Origin: Linanthus parryae
Taxonomy: Eukaryota; Streptophyta; Magnoliopsida; Ericales; Polemoniaceae
Direction of reading: 5' to 3'
DNA: 64,000 nt
Assembly: GCA_023055425.1 (NCBI GenBank)
Contig: JALGPY010000007.1
Span: 17,060,001-17,124,000, forward strand
Both the position numbers and the translations under genes were made by a program. The notes below the pieces were generated by a model. It was not told where the DNA came from, searched no databases, and saw nothing but the letters and a program-made list of their open reading frames with translations. Every line of letters begins with the position of its first letter. Positions within the stretch are counted from its first letter, which is position 1. Shown here in pieces: positions 8,843 through 19,724 of this stretch.

Positions 8843-11800
8843 ATGTCTCAGGAGGATGATATCAGCAACATGTCGCCTTCCACCGAAGCTGCCTCGGGAG
8901 AGGAGACCCGCCGTACTCTTACGACCCCCGGCGAGGCACCGACGCTAGAATCCTTGGACGCTACCGTCCAAGGTCAGGCGAAAGCTCTCAAAGCTCAGTC
9001 TGCATAGCTAGAACGGATCCTGGCCGTTCTGGGCACCCTTGCGCCGAACCCTTCACCAGCCACCGCCGTCCCTCAAGGAGGAGGAGCCCCTACCGCTCCA
9101 GGACTGGGAGTGTCAACCACACCTCCCAACCCTAATCTGCAGACTCCACCGGTGACTACGCAGCTACCTTCAATTCAGGGGTCAACAACCCAGATGTTGC
9201 CTCTCACTGCTCATACTCCTCAGCCTCCGGCTTTGGTACCTAATTCGGCGTCGCAGTATCCCTTTCCTCCTCCAACGGCGATCTGGGGAAATGCGAGCAG
9301 CCAATATGTCCCCAATCCTTCGGGGGCATATGTGTCGCCTCCGCCTGCGGCAACCCCTCCTCTTGCTACCGAGGGAAGCATTCCCGAATGTATGACGTCT
9401 CTGCAGAAGCGCATGGACACTATTCTGGCTCACCAATCATTCGCGGATACCATCATCCCGAAGCTAGACAACGATCCACCCATCCCGTGGGAGATCTATC
9501 TCATGCCTAACCCGGTGGGGTATAAGGCTCCTAAATGGGACAAGTTGGAGGATGTCAACGGGAACGCTCATGAGCATGTCATGCGTTTCATCGATGTCAT
9601 GGGGCCATACGGAGCCGATCCCAAATTGCTGATGCGAGAGTTCCCAAAATCTTTGGGGAACGTAGCGTACAAGTGGTACAGAACGTTGGAGGCCGGATCC
9701 GTGAAGACTTGGGACGACATGGTCCAGAAGTTCTATACCAAGTTCTTCCAGATGGAAGAAAAGGTGACAATGATCCACCTCTCGCGGATGTATCAGAAGC
9801 GCGAGGAGGACGGGATAACTTTCATCAAGAAGTTCAGGGCGAAGTCCTTGGAATGCAAAGATCCAATGCTCGAAAGTCGGCTTGTAGAGATATGCCTGCA
9901 GTGCATGCGAGACGAGTACAAAGGTATGCTCATCAACCTGCAAACACCTGTTGGATTAAATACTAAAAGCCATGCTTTTTGTATTGGATTATATGAATTT
10001 GATATTTATGAGAATGGTTTTGGGCAATGCTTTTGCATTATATTATTATTGTGCATAGTTGTCTATTGTTCTGCATAGTAGAAGATCTGGTGTGTAAAGT
10101 ATAGCTTACACACAGAAGATCTTATCTTCGGTTCTTGTGGAATGAAAGTTGTGATTTCACAATCTAGATGGAATTAGACAAACCATCGGAAAGATTGTAG
10201 CACATTGTTTTAGTAGGTCTATCTTGGCTATAGGAAACAGTATAGTTCATACTATAGTTTCAACTCAATGTGCTAGTATACTTTGTGTATATTGAACAAG
10301 ACCAAGTTGAGATCATTGTCTTTGTACTGACGTAACAAGACAAACTATGTCTCATGGTTATTATGATTACTTATTCTCTTAATCCTTAGATAGTCAATGT
10401 GCACATGTATTAAGTAGTTATTGCTTTGACAAGTCAAGTGAGTGAGATTCCTATGGAGTCAATAACCTCGATGAGTTGGGTAATACTATTGAGTCCATGG
10501 TGTAGATTGATATATCGAAGGAATCCATGTCCCGGTTATGGGATTGATGATATCCCCTTGATGAAGCTTATAAGTTTTGATTATGTCAAACCCTGCAGGT
10601 AGATTACTTGGTAATCTGGACATATCAAATAAGTTAAGTGGTAAGGATCAAGGAATTGGGAAGAGGTCGATTAAATGAATTAGTCATTAATTAATTTAAT
10701 CGACGGATATCTGTAATCTTAACATGGGGGAGATAATAAGTATTTAATAACAGGAGCTCGAAATATTAGTTTTGAGAATATGGACAGGAGTGCAATAACA
10801 GTTATTTAGTGGTACTAACTGTTATTAACTGTATTCGGACTAGGTTCGGGTGGAACCAGAAGTCCTAATAAAGTTAGGAGCCTGATTCGTATTTTCTCCT
10901 CCAGGTCCCTCCCGTAGCCTATATAAGTGTCCTTAGTCTTCAGAATTCGTATGCTTGAGATACACACCGAAATCTAGGGTTTCGAGAGTGAGAGCAATTC
11001 GTCTGGAGGCCAAGAAGGATTCTGGAAGCAGCAAGCCCACACTTGCATCCAGGAGGAACTTCAGGAATACGGGAGAAGATCAGGAGTGTTTTCAGACCTA
11101 CATCAGATAGCTTGGACGCAGGTATGAACCCTAATTCCGCCTAGTAGGGTTTATGGCGTTCATGTTGAAACAATTTTTTATTAATCAGTATAGCAGACAT
11201 TCAATCGAACTGGTCCAGGGATTCGCCTCCCTTCAACACCTACGTTTTCAAAGCTCATCGAGTGCACAAAGAACATCGAGCCTATAGTGGAGAGACAGAA
11301 AAAGAAGAACGCTCCAGAGCGATCCTCGAGCGGTACTACCTACAAAATCGGGAGATTCAGTTACAAGAGGGGACGCGAAACTGAGGTCAATACAGTTTCA
11401 CCCCAGAAGCAGGCGAAGGTTGTGAACTTCGACGTACCACCTCTGCCATGTTCGGTAGAGGAGGCAAGCGACCTCTGCAGGCAATGGCGCAAAGACGGTG
11501 TCCTACCACCGCTCGAGAAGGTACCCTCCAAGAAAATGGTGGGGGACCCGAACTGGTGCGAGTACCACGGCAAGGTCATGCATCCCACAACGGAATGTAA
11601 GAAGCTCAGGATTGTATTCAATCAGAAGATGAAGAACGGCGAGCTGATCGTCAGCGATCACAGGAAGGATGTGCGCAACAATCCACTTCCTGCCCATGCG
11701 GAGCAAGACTTAAAGGGTAAAGAGGTCGCCATGATCTCGATTGTAGATCTAGAAGAGGTCGCAGAGGATGGTCTACCCATAATTGCCGAAGTCCATGAGG

Positions 11801-12747
11801 ATGAGAGCTACATCGTAGACACGGAGGATGAACGTGCTGACCGGATGAAGGGGTCGCACGGCTTCAGCAGATTCTTCGACGAGATGAACTTCTCGGAGAA
11901 ATGCCGGACAGAAATGACGAAAGCAATCTTGAGGATAGCAGAGGATTACGAGGAGGATCTTGTAGTCTCCAACGGGAAAGTCATCAGGGCGTCTCGTTCT
12001 ACAGAAAAGATTATGACCTTTTCTGCCAGCGACAAAAAGACAGATGCGAGCCACCAGAGGCCCCTGTACGTGGCGGCCATCATCAATGGCGTCGAGTTCA
12101 AAAGAGCATTCGTCGATGGAGGAGCAGCGGTCAATGTTGTTTCGCTCCACACATTGAAGCTAGCAGGGATCCCCGAGCACAAGATTGTCAGGCGTCCATC
12201 TCCGCTGATGGGATTTGGAAGCGACTCTAGAATGACGATCGGATGGATCCGCCTGGGCGTTCAGATTGGCAAAATCAAGTGCTCAGCGAAGTTCTATGTC
12301 ATAGACGCGAACACCACGTATCACATGATCATAGGTCGAGCCTGGATTCATCGCTTTGACGCGGTTCCTTCAACAGCTCACCAGGTCATGAAAGCTATCT
12401 GGAACGACAGAATAGTCGAGATACCGGCTTCAACAAATCCATTCAACCTGGATGAAGCACATCTCAGCGAGGCGGTGTGGTTCACCGAGATGGCAGACGA
12501 GCAAACACCGGGACCGTTCAACCCTACTCCTTTACCTCTATGGGAAGATATCAAGGACCAGTCACCTGCGGGAGTAATGGTGACAAGGGAAGACACCAAG
12601 GAAAAGCCGCCCACGCGGGAAGAGGCGCCACGGATCGCCTACCAGCGAAAGAATGTGTACACGTTGAAGAGAATAGCAAAGCATGACCCTGAAGGCAAAG
12701 GGATAGATAGTTTCTACGCCAACGGGAAGAAGTGCTATCGCATATGA
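8843..12747 (+). pseudogene. Tat-lineage gag-protease, outer copy (broken)
   Basis: The likely start is the ATG at 8843; the frame also extends upstream without an ATG. A Pro-rich N-terminal half is followed by the capsid-like retrotransposon gag domain (AYKWYRTLEAGSVKTWDD, FYTKFFQ, MRDEYKGMLI). A degenerate zinc knuckle follows (WCEYHGKVMHPTTEC), then an aspartic protease region (AFVDGGAAVNVV). Breaks are a TAG at 9006-9008 where the inner copy encodes Gln, and a 1287-bp solo LTR inserted at 9949. Past the solo LTR the frame resumes and runs to a TGA at 12745-12747. The inner copy at 30534-33145 is the comparison used. Confidence 0.88.
9949..11235 (+). mobile_element. 1287-bp solo LTR in gag, TSD ACACC
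   Basis: The insert starts TGTTGGATTAAATAC and ends CCTCCCTTCA, has TG...CA termini and is flanked by ACACC at 9944-9948 and 11236-11240. The gag frame of the inner element shows exactly the joined sequence without it. It contains TATATAAG at 10920. No internal domain is present, so it is a solo LTR left by recombination. The family is not identified; its length suits a long-LTR Copia or Gypsy. The ORF running into it from gag is an artefact. Confidence 0.85.
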
Positions 12748-12759
12748 AGGTGCGCGGGG

Positions 12760-15700
12760 ATGTCCTCACACGGGCATGGGGATATCCCTGGGCAAATCAA
12801 CCAAATCGAGCAGATTGCGGTAACGGAAAAGCCAACGCAGAGCACTCCAGATGAGAAACTCAAAGAAGCACCCGAATGCATGGAAGACAGGCCCAGACCA
12901 CAAAAGCAAGAGCTAAAAGAAGTGTTCCTCAGCCCGGACGAGGAAAAGAAGAGGCCAGTCTTTCTAAGTGCGGACCTCACAAGCGAAGAGGAGAAAAGAC
13001 TGCTACAGCTCCTAACTGAATACAAGGATGTGTTCGCATGGGAGTATGATGAGATGCCAGGTCTGGATACAAGTATCACTATGCACCGTTTAGACATCAT
13101 CCCAGGGTCTAAGCCGGTAAAGCAGAGCACGAGAAGCTTCAGGCCGGAGCTTAACGTGAAGATCAAACAGGAGATTGTCAAACTCCTGGATGCCAAGTTC
13201 ATAGAGCCGAATCATTATCCCACATGGCTGGCCAACATTGTGCCAGTGGTAAAGAAGAACGGACAGCTTCGCATCTGCGTGGATTTCCGGGATCTCAATC
13301 GTTTCTGCCCAAAGGACGATTTTCCACTGCCCAACATCGATTTGCTTATCGATTCAACAGCGGGCCATCGCGTGTTCAGTTTCATGGACGGCTTCAGTGG
13401 GTACAACCAGATCAAGATGGACCCTGAAGATGCGCGGAAAACTGCATTCATCACTCCGGTGGGGGTGTTCAACTACACAGTGATGCCGTTCGGTCTCAGA
13501 AACGCGGGTGCAACCTATCAGCGGGCCATAATGGCCCTGTTCCACGACATGATGCACAAGGAAGTGGAATTTTATGTGGACGACCTAGTGGTTAAATCCA
13601 AGCAGGAAGCAGATCACCTCGCGGATTTGCGGAAAGTGTTCAATAGATGTAGGCGCTTTCAACTGAAGATGAATCCCATGAAGTGCGCATTCGGGGTAAC
13701 ATCAGGGAAGTTCTTGGGATGCGTGGTTCATCGCCAAGGAATCGAGCCTGACCCTGCGAAAGTTTCAGCCATCATCGACATGACTCCGCCACACGACCAG
13801 AGTGCCTTGAAGACATTCTTGGGGAAATATCATATCTGCGAAGATTCATCCCTGCGATTGCCGAGATTACTTTCTGCTTCAGTAATCTTCTAAAAAAAGA
13901 TGCCGCATACAACTGGACCCCAGAGCACGAAGCTGCGTTCGGGAAGCTGATAGAACTGCTGGCGTCTTCAAAAATAATGATCGCACCTCAGTTGGGATCA
14001 CCGCTTTTACTGTATCTGACGTCAACCAGGAAATCCATAGGGGCACTATTGGCTCAGGAGTACGAAGGTCAGGAAAGGCCCATCTACTACATCTCTCGCA
14101 TTGTGCAGCCCGCAGAATCAAGGTACACAGACATTGAGCGTCATTTCCTTGCCTTATTCTTTATAATAGAGAAGTTGAGACACTACTTCGCGTCGCACAA
14201 AGTGGTGGTGGTTACGAAAAGTGACCCCATACGATATCTGCTGACTCACACTACTCCTGGAGGAAGGTTGGCAAAATGGTACATGACCATTTCCCAGTAT
14301 GACATCACATGCGTTAGGCCACGAGCGATCAAGTCGCAGGCGGTAGTAGATTTGTTGGCACAATTCCCCGACAACAGCCATGAGCCTATAGTCGAAGAAG
14401 AGCTCGAAGGACCTGAAATCTATGCAATCGATGTACCCTATTGGACACTCCATTTCGACGGTTCGTCAACAAGGAAATGCGGGGGCATTGGGATTGTCTT
14501 GACCAAGCCAGATGGAGAGGTCATACAGATGTCCGCAAAGCTCGACTTCGCAGTCACCAACAACGAGGCAGAATATGAAGCCCTCATAGCGGGGCTGCGT
14601 GCAGCGAAGGCTTTGGAAGTAAGCAATCTGACGGTCATGGGAGACTCCAAGTTGATCGTCAAGCAAGCCTCGGGCGAGTACGGTTTGAAGGAGATTAACC
14701 TTCTGTCCTACCGGACTCTGGTACAAAAGCTGGTGCAGCAATTCTGCGACGTGAGGTACGAGCACAAGCCCCGAGCAGACAACAGGCATGCAGATGCTTT
14801 GGCCACCTTGGGATCCATTTTTAGTACAGATAAATGTCCCGCAAGGATCTCCATCGAAGTGCGAACATCGTCGGCATTGACAGAAGATGCGTGCGACGAC
14901 GAACACATGGATGATACGGACTGGAGAAAAGCAGTCTTACGAGCTATCGCAGAAGGAAAAAGCAGTGAAAGCTGGGCACTCACAAAGGGGTATTGCATAC
15001 ATGACAACACTCTTTACTACAAGGGCCCTGGCGGAATACTCATGCGATGCGTCTCCGAGCAAGAGGGATAGCTGTTGTTAGAAAAGATTCACCAACATGC
15101 TTGCGGAGAAAGCGAGGTGTCAATCTATCGGAAGGCTCAGAGATATGGCATTCATTGGCCAGACATGTCAACAGCCGCGGCCCTGATACAAGGGAAGTGC
15201 GAGAGTTGCGCACTGATCAAAGATTCCTTACTCATCGCTCTAACCGACGATGATGCGGATTGGAGGAAACCACTCTTTGATTTTCTCACCCAGGGCACCT
15301 TACCCGAATCAAGAAAAGAAGCTGAGAAATTGAAGAGGAAAGCATCCCGATATGTGGTGCAGGAGAACTTACTTTGGCGAAGAGGCCATGAGGGCAACTT
15401 GCTGCGATGTCTAGGCGGCAGGGAAGCACAAGAAGTCATGGACCTTTCTCATCAGGTGGAACACCAAGGAGGTGCGAAATTATGCAGGCAGCTCCTCTCA
15501 ATTGGATATTTCTGGTCCACGATGGAGGCTGATTGCCGCACCAAAGTACGACGCTGCCAGGAGTGTCAATTCAAAGGGAACCTAGTGCACGCTCCTGCTA
15601 TGGATCTACATGCATTTGGAACGCCATGGCCATTTCACACATGGGCGCTGGATTTCATTGGTTCCATCCGACCAACTTCGCATGGGAATCAATTTATTCT

Positions 15701-16484
15701 CACCGCAACTGAGCTATTCACCAAATGGGTGGAGGCGATACCACTAAAGACGGAAAATGCGCTAGCTGTGGTCAATTTCATCCAAGAAAACATCATATGC
15801 AGGTTCGGAATACCCAACACTATCCTTTCAGATAATGGTACTCCTTTTGTTAATCGCCAGATGGTCGCGAAGTTAGCAGAGTACAATATCAGACAGATAT
15901 GTTCCACCCCTTACTACCCGAAAGGGAATCGGCAAGCCGAGGCGACCAACAAAACACTGTTGAGGATTTTGAGCAAGATGGTCGCAGATGACCACAAGAA
16001 ATGGGCTGATTCTCTAAGCATAGCCCTGTGGGCTTACCGAACTTCTCCAAGGACACCCACGGGGGTCTCACCATTCTTACTATGCTATGGGGCCGAGGCC
16101 GTGGTACCTGCGGAGGTGAGAGTTAATTCGGCGAGATTGGCCTTCCACGCACTATACGACAATCAACGCGATCATGACTTAGTCTTGCTGGAGGAAAAGC
16201 GAGAACAAGCTAAAAGGACCAACAAGCGGTATCAAGAAAGGATCGCTCGTGCTTACAATAAGACGGTCCAGCGAAGAGATTTCGCAGTTGGAGATTTGGT
16301 CCTGCGCGCATTTGATCATTGCATGCGAGAGGCGGCTCATCCAAAATTCGCAGCCAATTGGGAAGGACCTTTCGAAGTCACAGAAGTCTTTGACAGTGGC
16401 TATTGCAGCATACGGAGGTTGCACGGAACGACCTCAACCCCGAGTTCAGTCAACATGCGCTGGATTAAGAAGTACTATCCTTGA
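12760..16484 (+). pseudogene. Tat-lineage pol, outer copy (RT-RH-aRH-IN, broken)
   Basis: The frame opens at ATG 12760, 12 nt past the gag stop and in the same frame. Reverse transcriptase carries FRDLNRFCPKDDFPLP, FSFMDGFSGYNQI and the catalytic YVDD. A 1-nt loss near 13831 shifts the frame. The RT-linked RNase H (13977 on) and an archaeal-type RNase H follow (LHFDGSS, TNNEAEYEAL, GDSKLI, RADNRHADALA). A TAG at 15069-15071 interrupts the frame. Integrase follows with a zinc-binding HHCC region (C-x2-C in RRCQECQ) and catalytic blocks ALDFIG, LSDNGTPF and GNRQAEATNK. No chromodomain follows. The second RNase H is established for the Tat lineage. Confidence 0.9.
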
Positions 16485-16689
16485 CTTCTCTCATTTCATG
16501 CGTTTTATTATAACGTTGCTTCATGTCTTGTATGGCTATGATTTACACAATCTCCTCTCCCATATGAGAGAACTGTAAGCTCATCTCTCCCATATGAGAG
16601 CACTATAATAAAAGGATTCTCCCAAATGAGAACTTCATATTCCTAGCTGTTAATGTTATTTCATTTAGTTTGATATTACTGTTAGCAAT

Positions 16690-17440
16690 GGGCTATCCGC
16701 CACAATAGCAACTTATTCGAATATGATCTCAAATGATCTTTTAAGCCTATCTGTCACGATAGCAACCCGTGCCAACTACGATCTCAACCGATCTCTAAAG
16801 CCTATCTGTTACGATAGCAGCCTATGCAAATGCGATCTTAATTGATCTTCTAAGCCTATCTGCCACGATAGCAGCTCATGCGAAAAAATGATCTTAATTG
16901 ATCTTCTAAAGCCTATCTGTTACGATAGCAGCCTATGCAAAATGATCTTAATTGATCTTCTAAAGCCTATCTGCCACGATAGCAGCTCATGCGAAAAAAT
17001 GATCTTAACTGATCTTCTAAAGCCTATCTGCCACGATAGCAGCCTATGCAAAATGATCTTAATTGATCTTCTAAAGCCTATCTGCCACGATAGCAGCTCA
17101 TGCGAAAAATGATCTTAATTGATATTCTAAAGCCTATCTGCCACGATAGCAGCCTACGCACAATGATCTTAATTGATCTTTCAAAGCCTATCTGCCACGA
17201 TAGCAACATATGCGAACGTGATCTTAAAATGATCTTTCAAGCCTATCTGCCGTGATAGCAGCGTTATACAAATGCGATTTAAAATTCGTCCTTAAGACTA
17301 TCTATTGCGATAGCAACGTTATGCAAAATGATCTTAAGTGATCTACAAAGGTCTATCTGATGAGATGACACCTGCACTTGAATCTGAAAGCAAATCACAA
17401 GCCCATCTGCCAAGATGGCACAACTGCGAAAACACGATCT
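16690..17440 (+). repeat. 54-57 bp tandem repeats in the 3' region (outer copy)
   Basis: About 11 units share GATCTTAATTGATCTTCTAA and then AGCCTATCTGCCACGATAGC. Unit length alternates between about 54 and 57 bp through A-run changes. Each unit holds a small hairpin (CTATC...GATAG) and paired GATC words. They follow the integrase stop by about 200 bp, before the antisense segment. Tandem repeats at this place are known in Tat/Ogre-type elements and can seed satellites. Confidence 0.9.
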
Positions 17441-18025
17441 CGAACGATCTAAAAACAGTACAAAGTGTTCATATAGCACTACAACGGCGAAATATGCCGA
17501 TACGCATGCGAAGTTGTATTTTGTTGTAACAAGACAGCAGATAATACAAAAGCTATTTTTCATTATGAGTCAAAAAAAAAGACTTACAATTTATCTGTCT
17601 AGATAGCAGCTTACAAGCGAAAAAGCTCAAATCTAACTACGCAGCCAACATGGCTTATAATGCATTCGATAAGTAACTTATAAGCGAGAAGTTACACATC
17701 GAGGGAATCCTAACTGAGAAAGGATGAACCCAACGGTCCTAACACCGGCTATGCGATACGCAGATCTGCGGCCAAAGATCTGTAGAAAGTAGGATGCTTC
17801 TGCGAAGAGATAAACTCGCCATTCGCTACATCCCTAGCAGCAAGATCTGGGTGATTCTACGTCCAAAGATCTCAGGATCTGACGAGACCCCTGTCTGATC
17901 AAGATATGTACCAGAGGAACCACCTGTTCCGGCGTATGTAGTCGTGCAAAACAGGGGAAGCAGTCATTCCTCTGGTACTGGGTTCCTTGTCCTGATAGAC
18001 AAGGGCATTGGCGAGCCTCCTGAGC
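17441..18025. other. non-coding 3' segment of outer Gypsy
   Basis: This part of the retrotransposon follows the repeat array. It matches the inner copy's 24830-25380 only in part, for example around the words ACTTATAAGCGAGAAG and ACAGATAAATTGTAA read on opposite strands. No reading frame is shared convincingly. I see no gene. Confidence 0.5.
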
Positions 18026-18373
18026 TCACGAACGAAGAGGCAAGAAATCCTCCTCCAGGGATGCTGGAGGAGAATTCCGCCGTTCATTACGAGTCGGTAG
18101 CACGGTCACTACGGCGCTGCACCTCACCGGGAGGCGGCCGGAAACATGACCTGCAAACATAATAGACGAAGAAAATTCTTCGAACACACATGAGATATCA
18201 TCTCCATCTTCTTTATGATGGTTATAAAGATCAATAAGCCTCATAAAGCGGATCTTGGAAACTAATTCTATAGCACAAAGCGCAAACTCAGGATTCACAC
18301 CTTGGAGTTGCCATGAATCAACGGAAAACAAGCGTTGAAGCCAGCAGTTGTAAGGACTCACGGCAAAGCACAT
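18026..18373 (-). CDS. antisense small ORF of the Tat element, outer copy
   Basis: A 115-residue frame on the minus strand starts at ATG 18373 with MCFAVSPYNCWLQRLF. It is antisense to gag-pol and in the same direction as the PMD gene. The inner copy has a frame of the same length at 24475-24822, about three quarters identical by eye. No domain or membrane segment is recognised; the C-terminus is Arg/Ser-rich. In this copy the inner element has inserted about 30 bp upstream of the ATG, separating it from its TATA box. It may be a real small gene, a first exon, or a frame conserved only by recent descent. Confidence 0.4.
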   Translation of the reverse strand: MCFAVSPYNCWLQRLFSVDSWQLQGVNPEFALCAIELVSKIRFMRLIDLYNHHKEDGDDISCVFEEFSSSIMFAGHVSGRLPVRCSAVVTVLPTRNERRNSPPASLEEDFLPLRS

Positions 18374-18407
18374 TTTTGGGATGAAGAACCCAAATGGAAA
18401 AGACAGG

Positions 18408-19033
18408 TGTGCACAAGAGATTCCGGCGGGGAGACCTCCGTGTGCACCGTGTGCAGTGGATCAAGGATCGCACAGGAAGAATAGGGGTGTGTGTAGGGAG
18501 AGAGTAAGGCAGTAGCAATGTCTGAGAGAGAGACAGAGGTTTGGCAGAGCTTCCGCGTATGGCAGTGTGTTCTCCTTTGTATGGAAAGGTTGACGATCTA
18601 TATATACTGGAGAACGTGACCGTTGAAGTGTGGTTAATGCGCCCATTAATGGCGGCTTAATTAGCTTAACCATAACGGCACGTTCGTCCGAGTATATAGG
18701 AACCGTTAGAGCACGTGGTGCGCGAATACCGGAACCGTTACGAGGTTGACCGGGTTTGACCGGATTGACCGGGTTTATGGAGCTCGTGCCATAAATCTCT
18801 CAAAACAGTTACTAAAGGTCGCGCGCGGGCTTGGCTCGCACGCGACAGGGCTTACTCTAGCCTCCAAACCACTAAGTCCCTACAAGTCCCGTGCAGTGGT
18901 ATGCGAGGGCTCTGTCTCGCAGCCCCCACATGGATCAGCTCGGCTGGTGATCCTGTGTGTGTGGAGCACAATATGGTGTGCTGGATGGCTGCCACGTGGC
19001 CAAGATCTGTCATGTCAGAAAGCAGTATCTACA
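18408..19033 (-). mobile_element. 3' LTR of inner Gypsy
   Basis: 626 bp, TG...CA, near-identical to 33186-33811. The two differences seen are GTTGAAGTG against GTTGTAGTG and GGTATGCG against GGTTTGCG. Confidence 0.93.
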
Positions 19034-19049
19034 TTAGCCCCCTTTCTGC
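19034..19049 (-). other. polypurine tract of inner Gypsy
   Basis: On the minus strand GCAGAAAGGGGGCTAA lies directly next to the LTR. The outer copy has the same AGAAAGGGGG before its 3' LTR. It primes plus-strand synthesis by family knowledge. Confidence 0.75.
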
Positions 19050-19724
19050 GCGTGAAGACTCATAGCCGTATAGACTTCCATGCGCGGAAACCAACATACG
19101 CGTCGCCGCCACGCACCAATTCAAATACGGGTAAATTCAGCCCCCGTGCGTGTCATTATGACCTAAAACCCCTAGAGTCTGCCGTCTGACCTTTAGGGTT
19201 TTAGGCGTGACGTCAGCTTGTCCTGTGATTGTGCGATTCGACGGTGACGGTTGCGATTCGACTATCGAAAGGACGCAACCCTTCATTGTTTTGGATAAAT
19301 ACCTTGTATCCCCCATTATTGCAAAGAGCATCACTTCTTTTTCTTAAAGTGAATGGTACCCGGAGATCTTCGAGAGCAGATCCAGATAATCAATCACCAA
19401 TTCAGAACTGCAAATCGTATTCTTCAATTGTGCATATCCAAGCAGGCTTCAAGAAAACAAGGTTGGCCTCGTTTACTTTTGATTTAAGATACCAGTGTTT
19501 GCCTTGAACTGCGTTGAATCTGTAAACCCATGAGATTTATGAAGAGGCTTTGATCTTTGAACCTGCTTTGTTTTAATCTTTCACCAAAATTGGATCTTGT
19601 AACTCCCCAATTTCTGAAATCGACACCGGAACTGTTCGTCTTCCTTTGCATAGATCTTGAATTCCAAAATTCAAACTGAAGTGTGGTATTTCTCCCCCTT
19701 TTTTTTTCTTGCTCTTTCGCAGGA

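Noticed and set aside
9464..9943. Long minus-strand ORFs opposite gag and pol
   Set aside because: These are shadows of the coding strand in GC-richer codons, with no domain or start context.
9110..10078. 322-codon ORF running from gag into AT-rich DNA
   Set aside because: Its last part is solo-LTR sequence starting at 9949; the inner Gypsy shows the true gag continuation.
19683..19724. Upstream GTG extension of the PMD frame (hydrophobic stretch like a signal peptide)
   Set aside because: The hydrophobic residues come from a pyrimidine tract before a CAG splice acceptor, and plants do not normally start at GTG. The ATG at 19725 is preferred.
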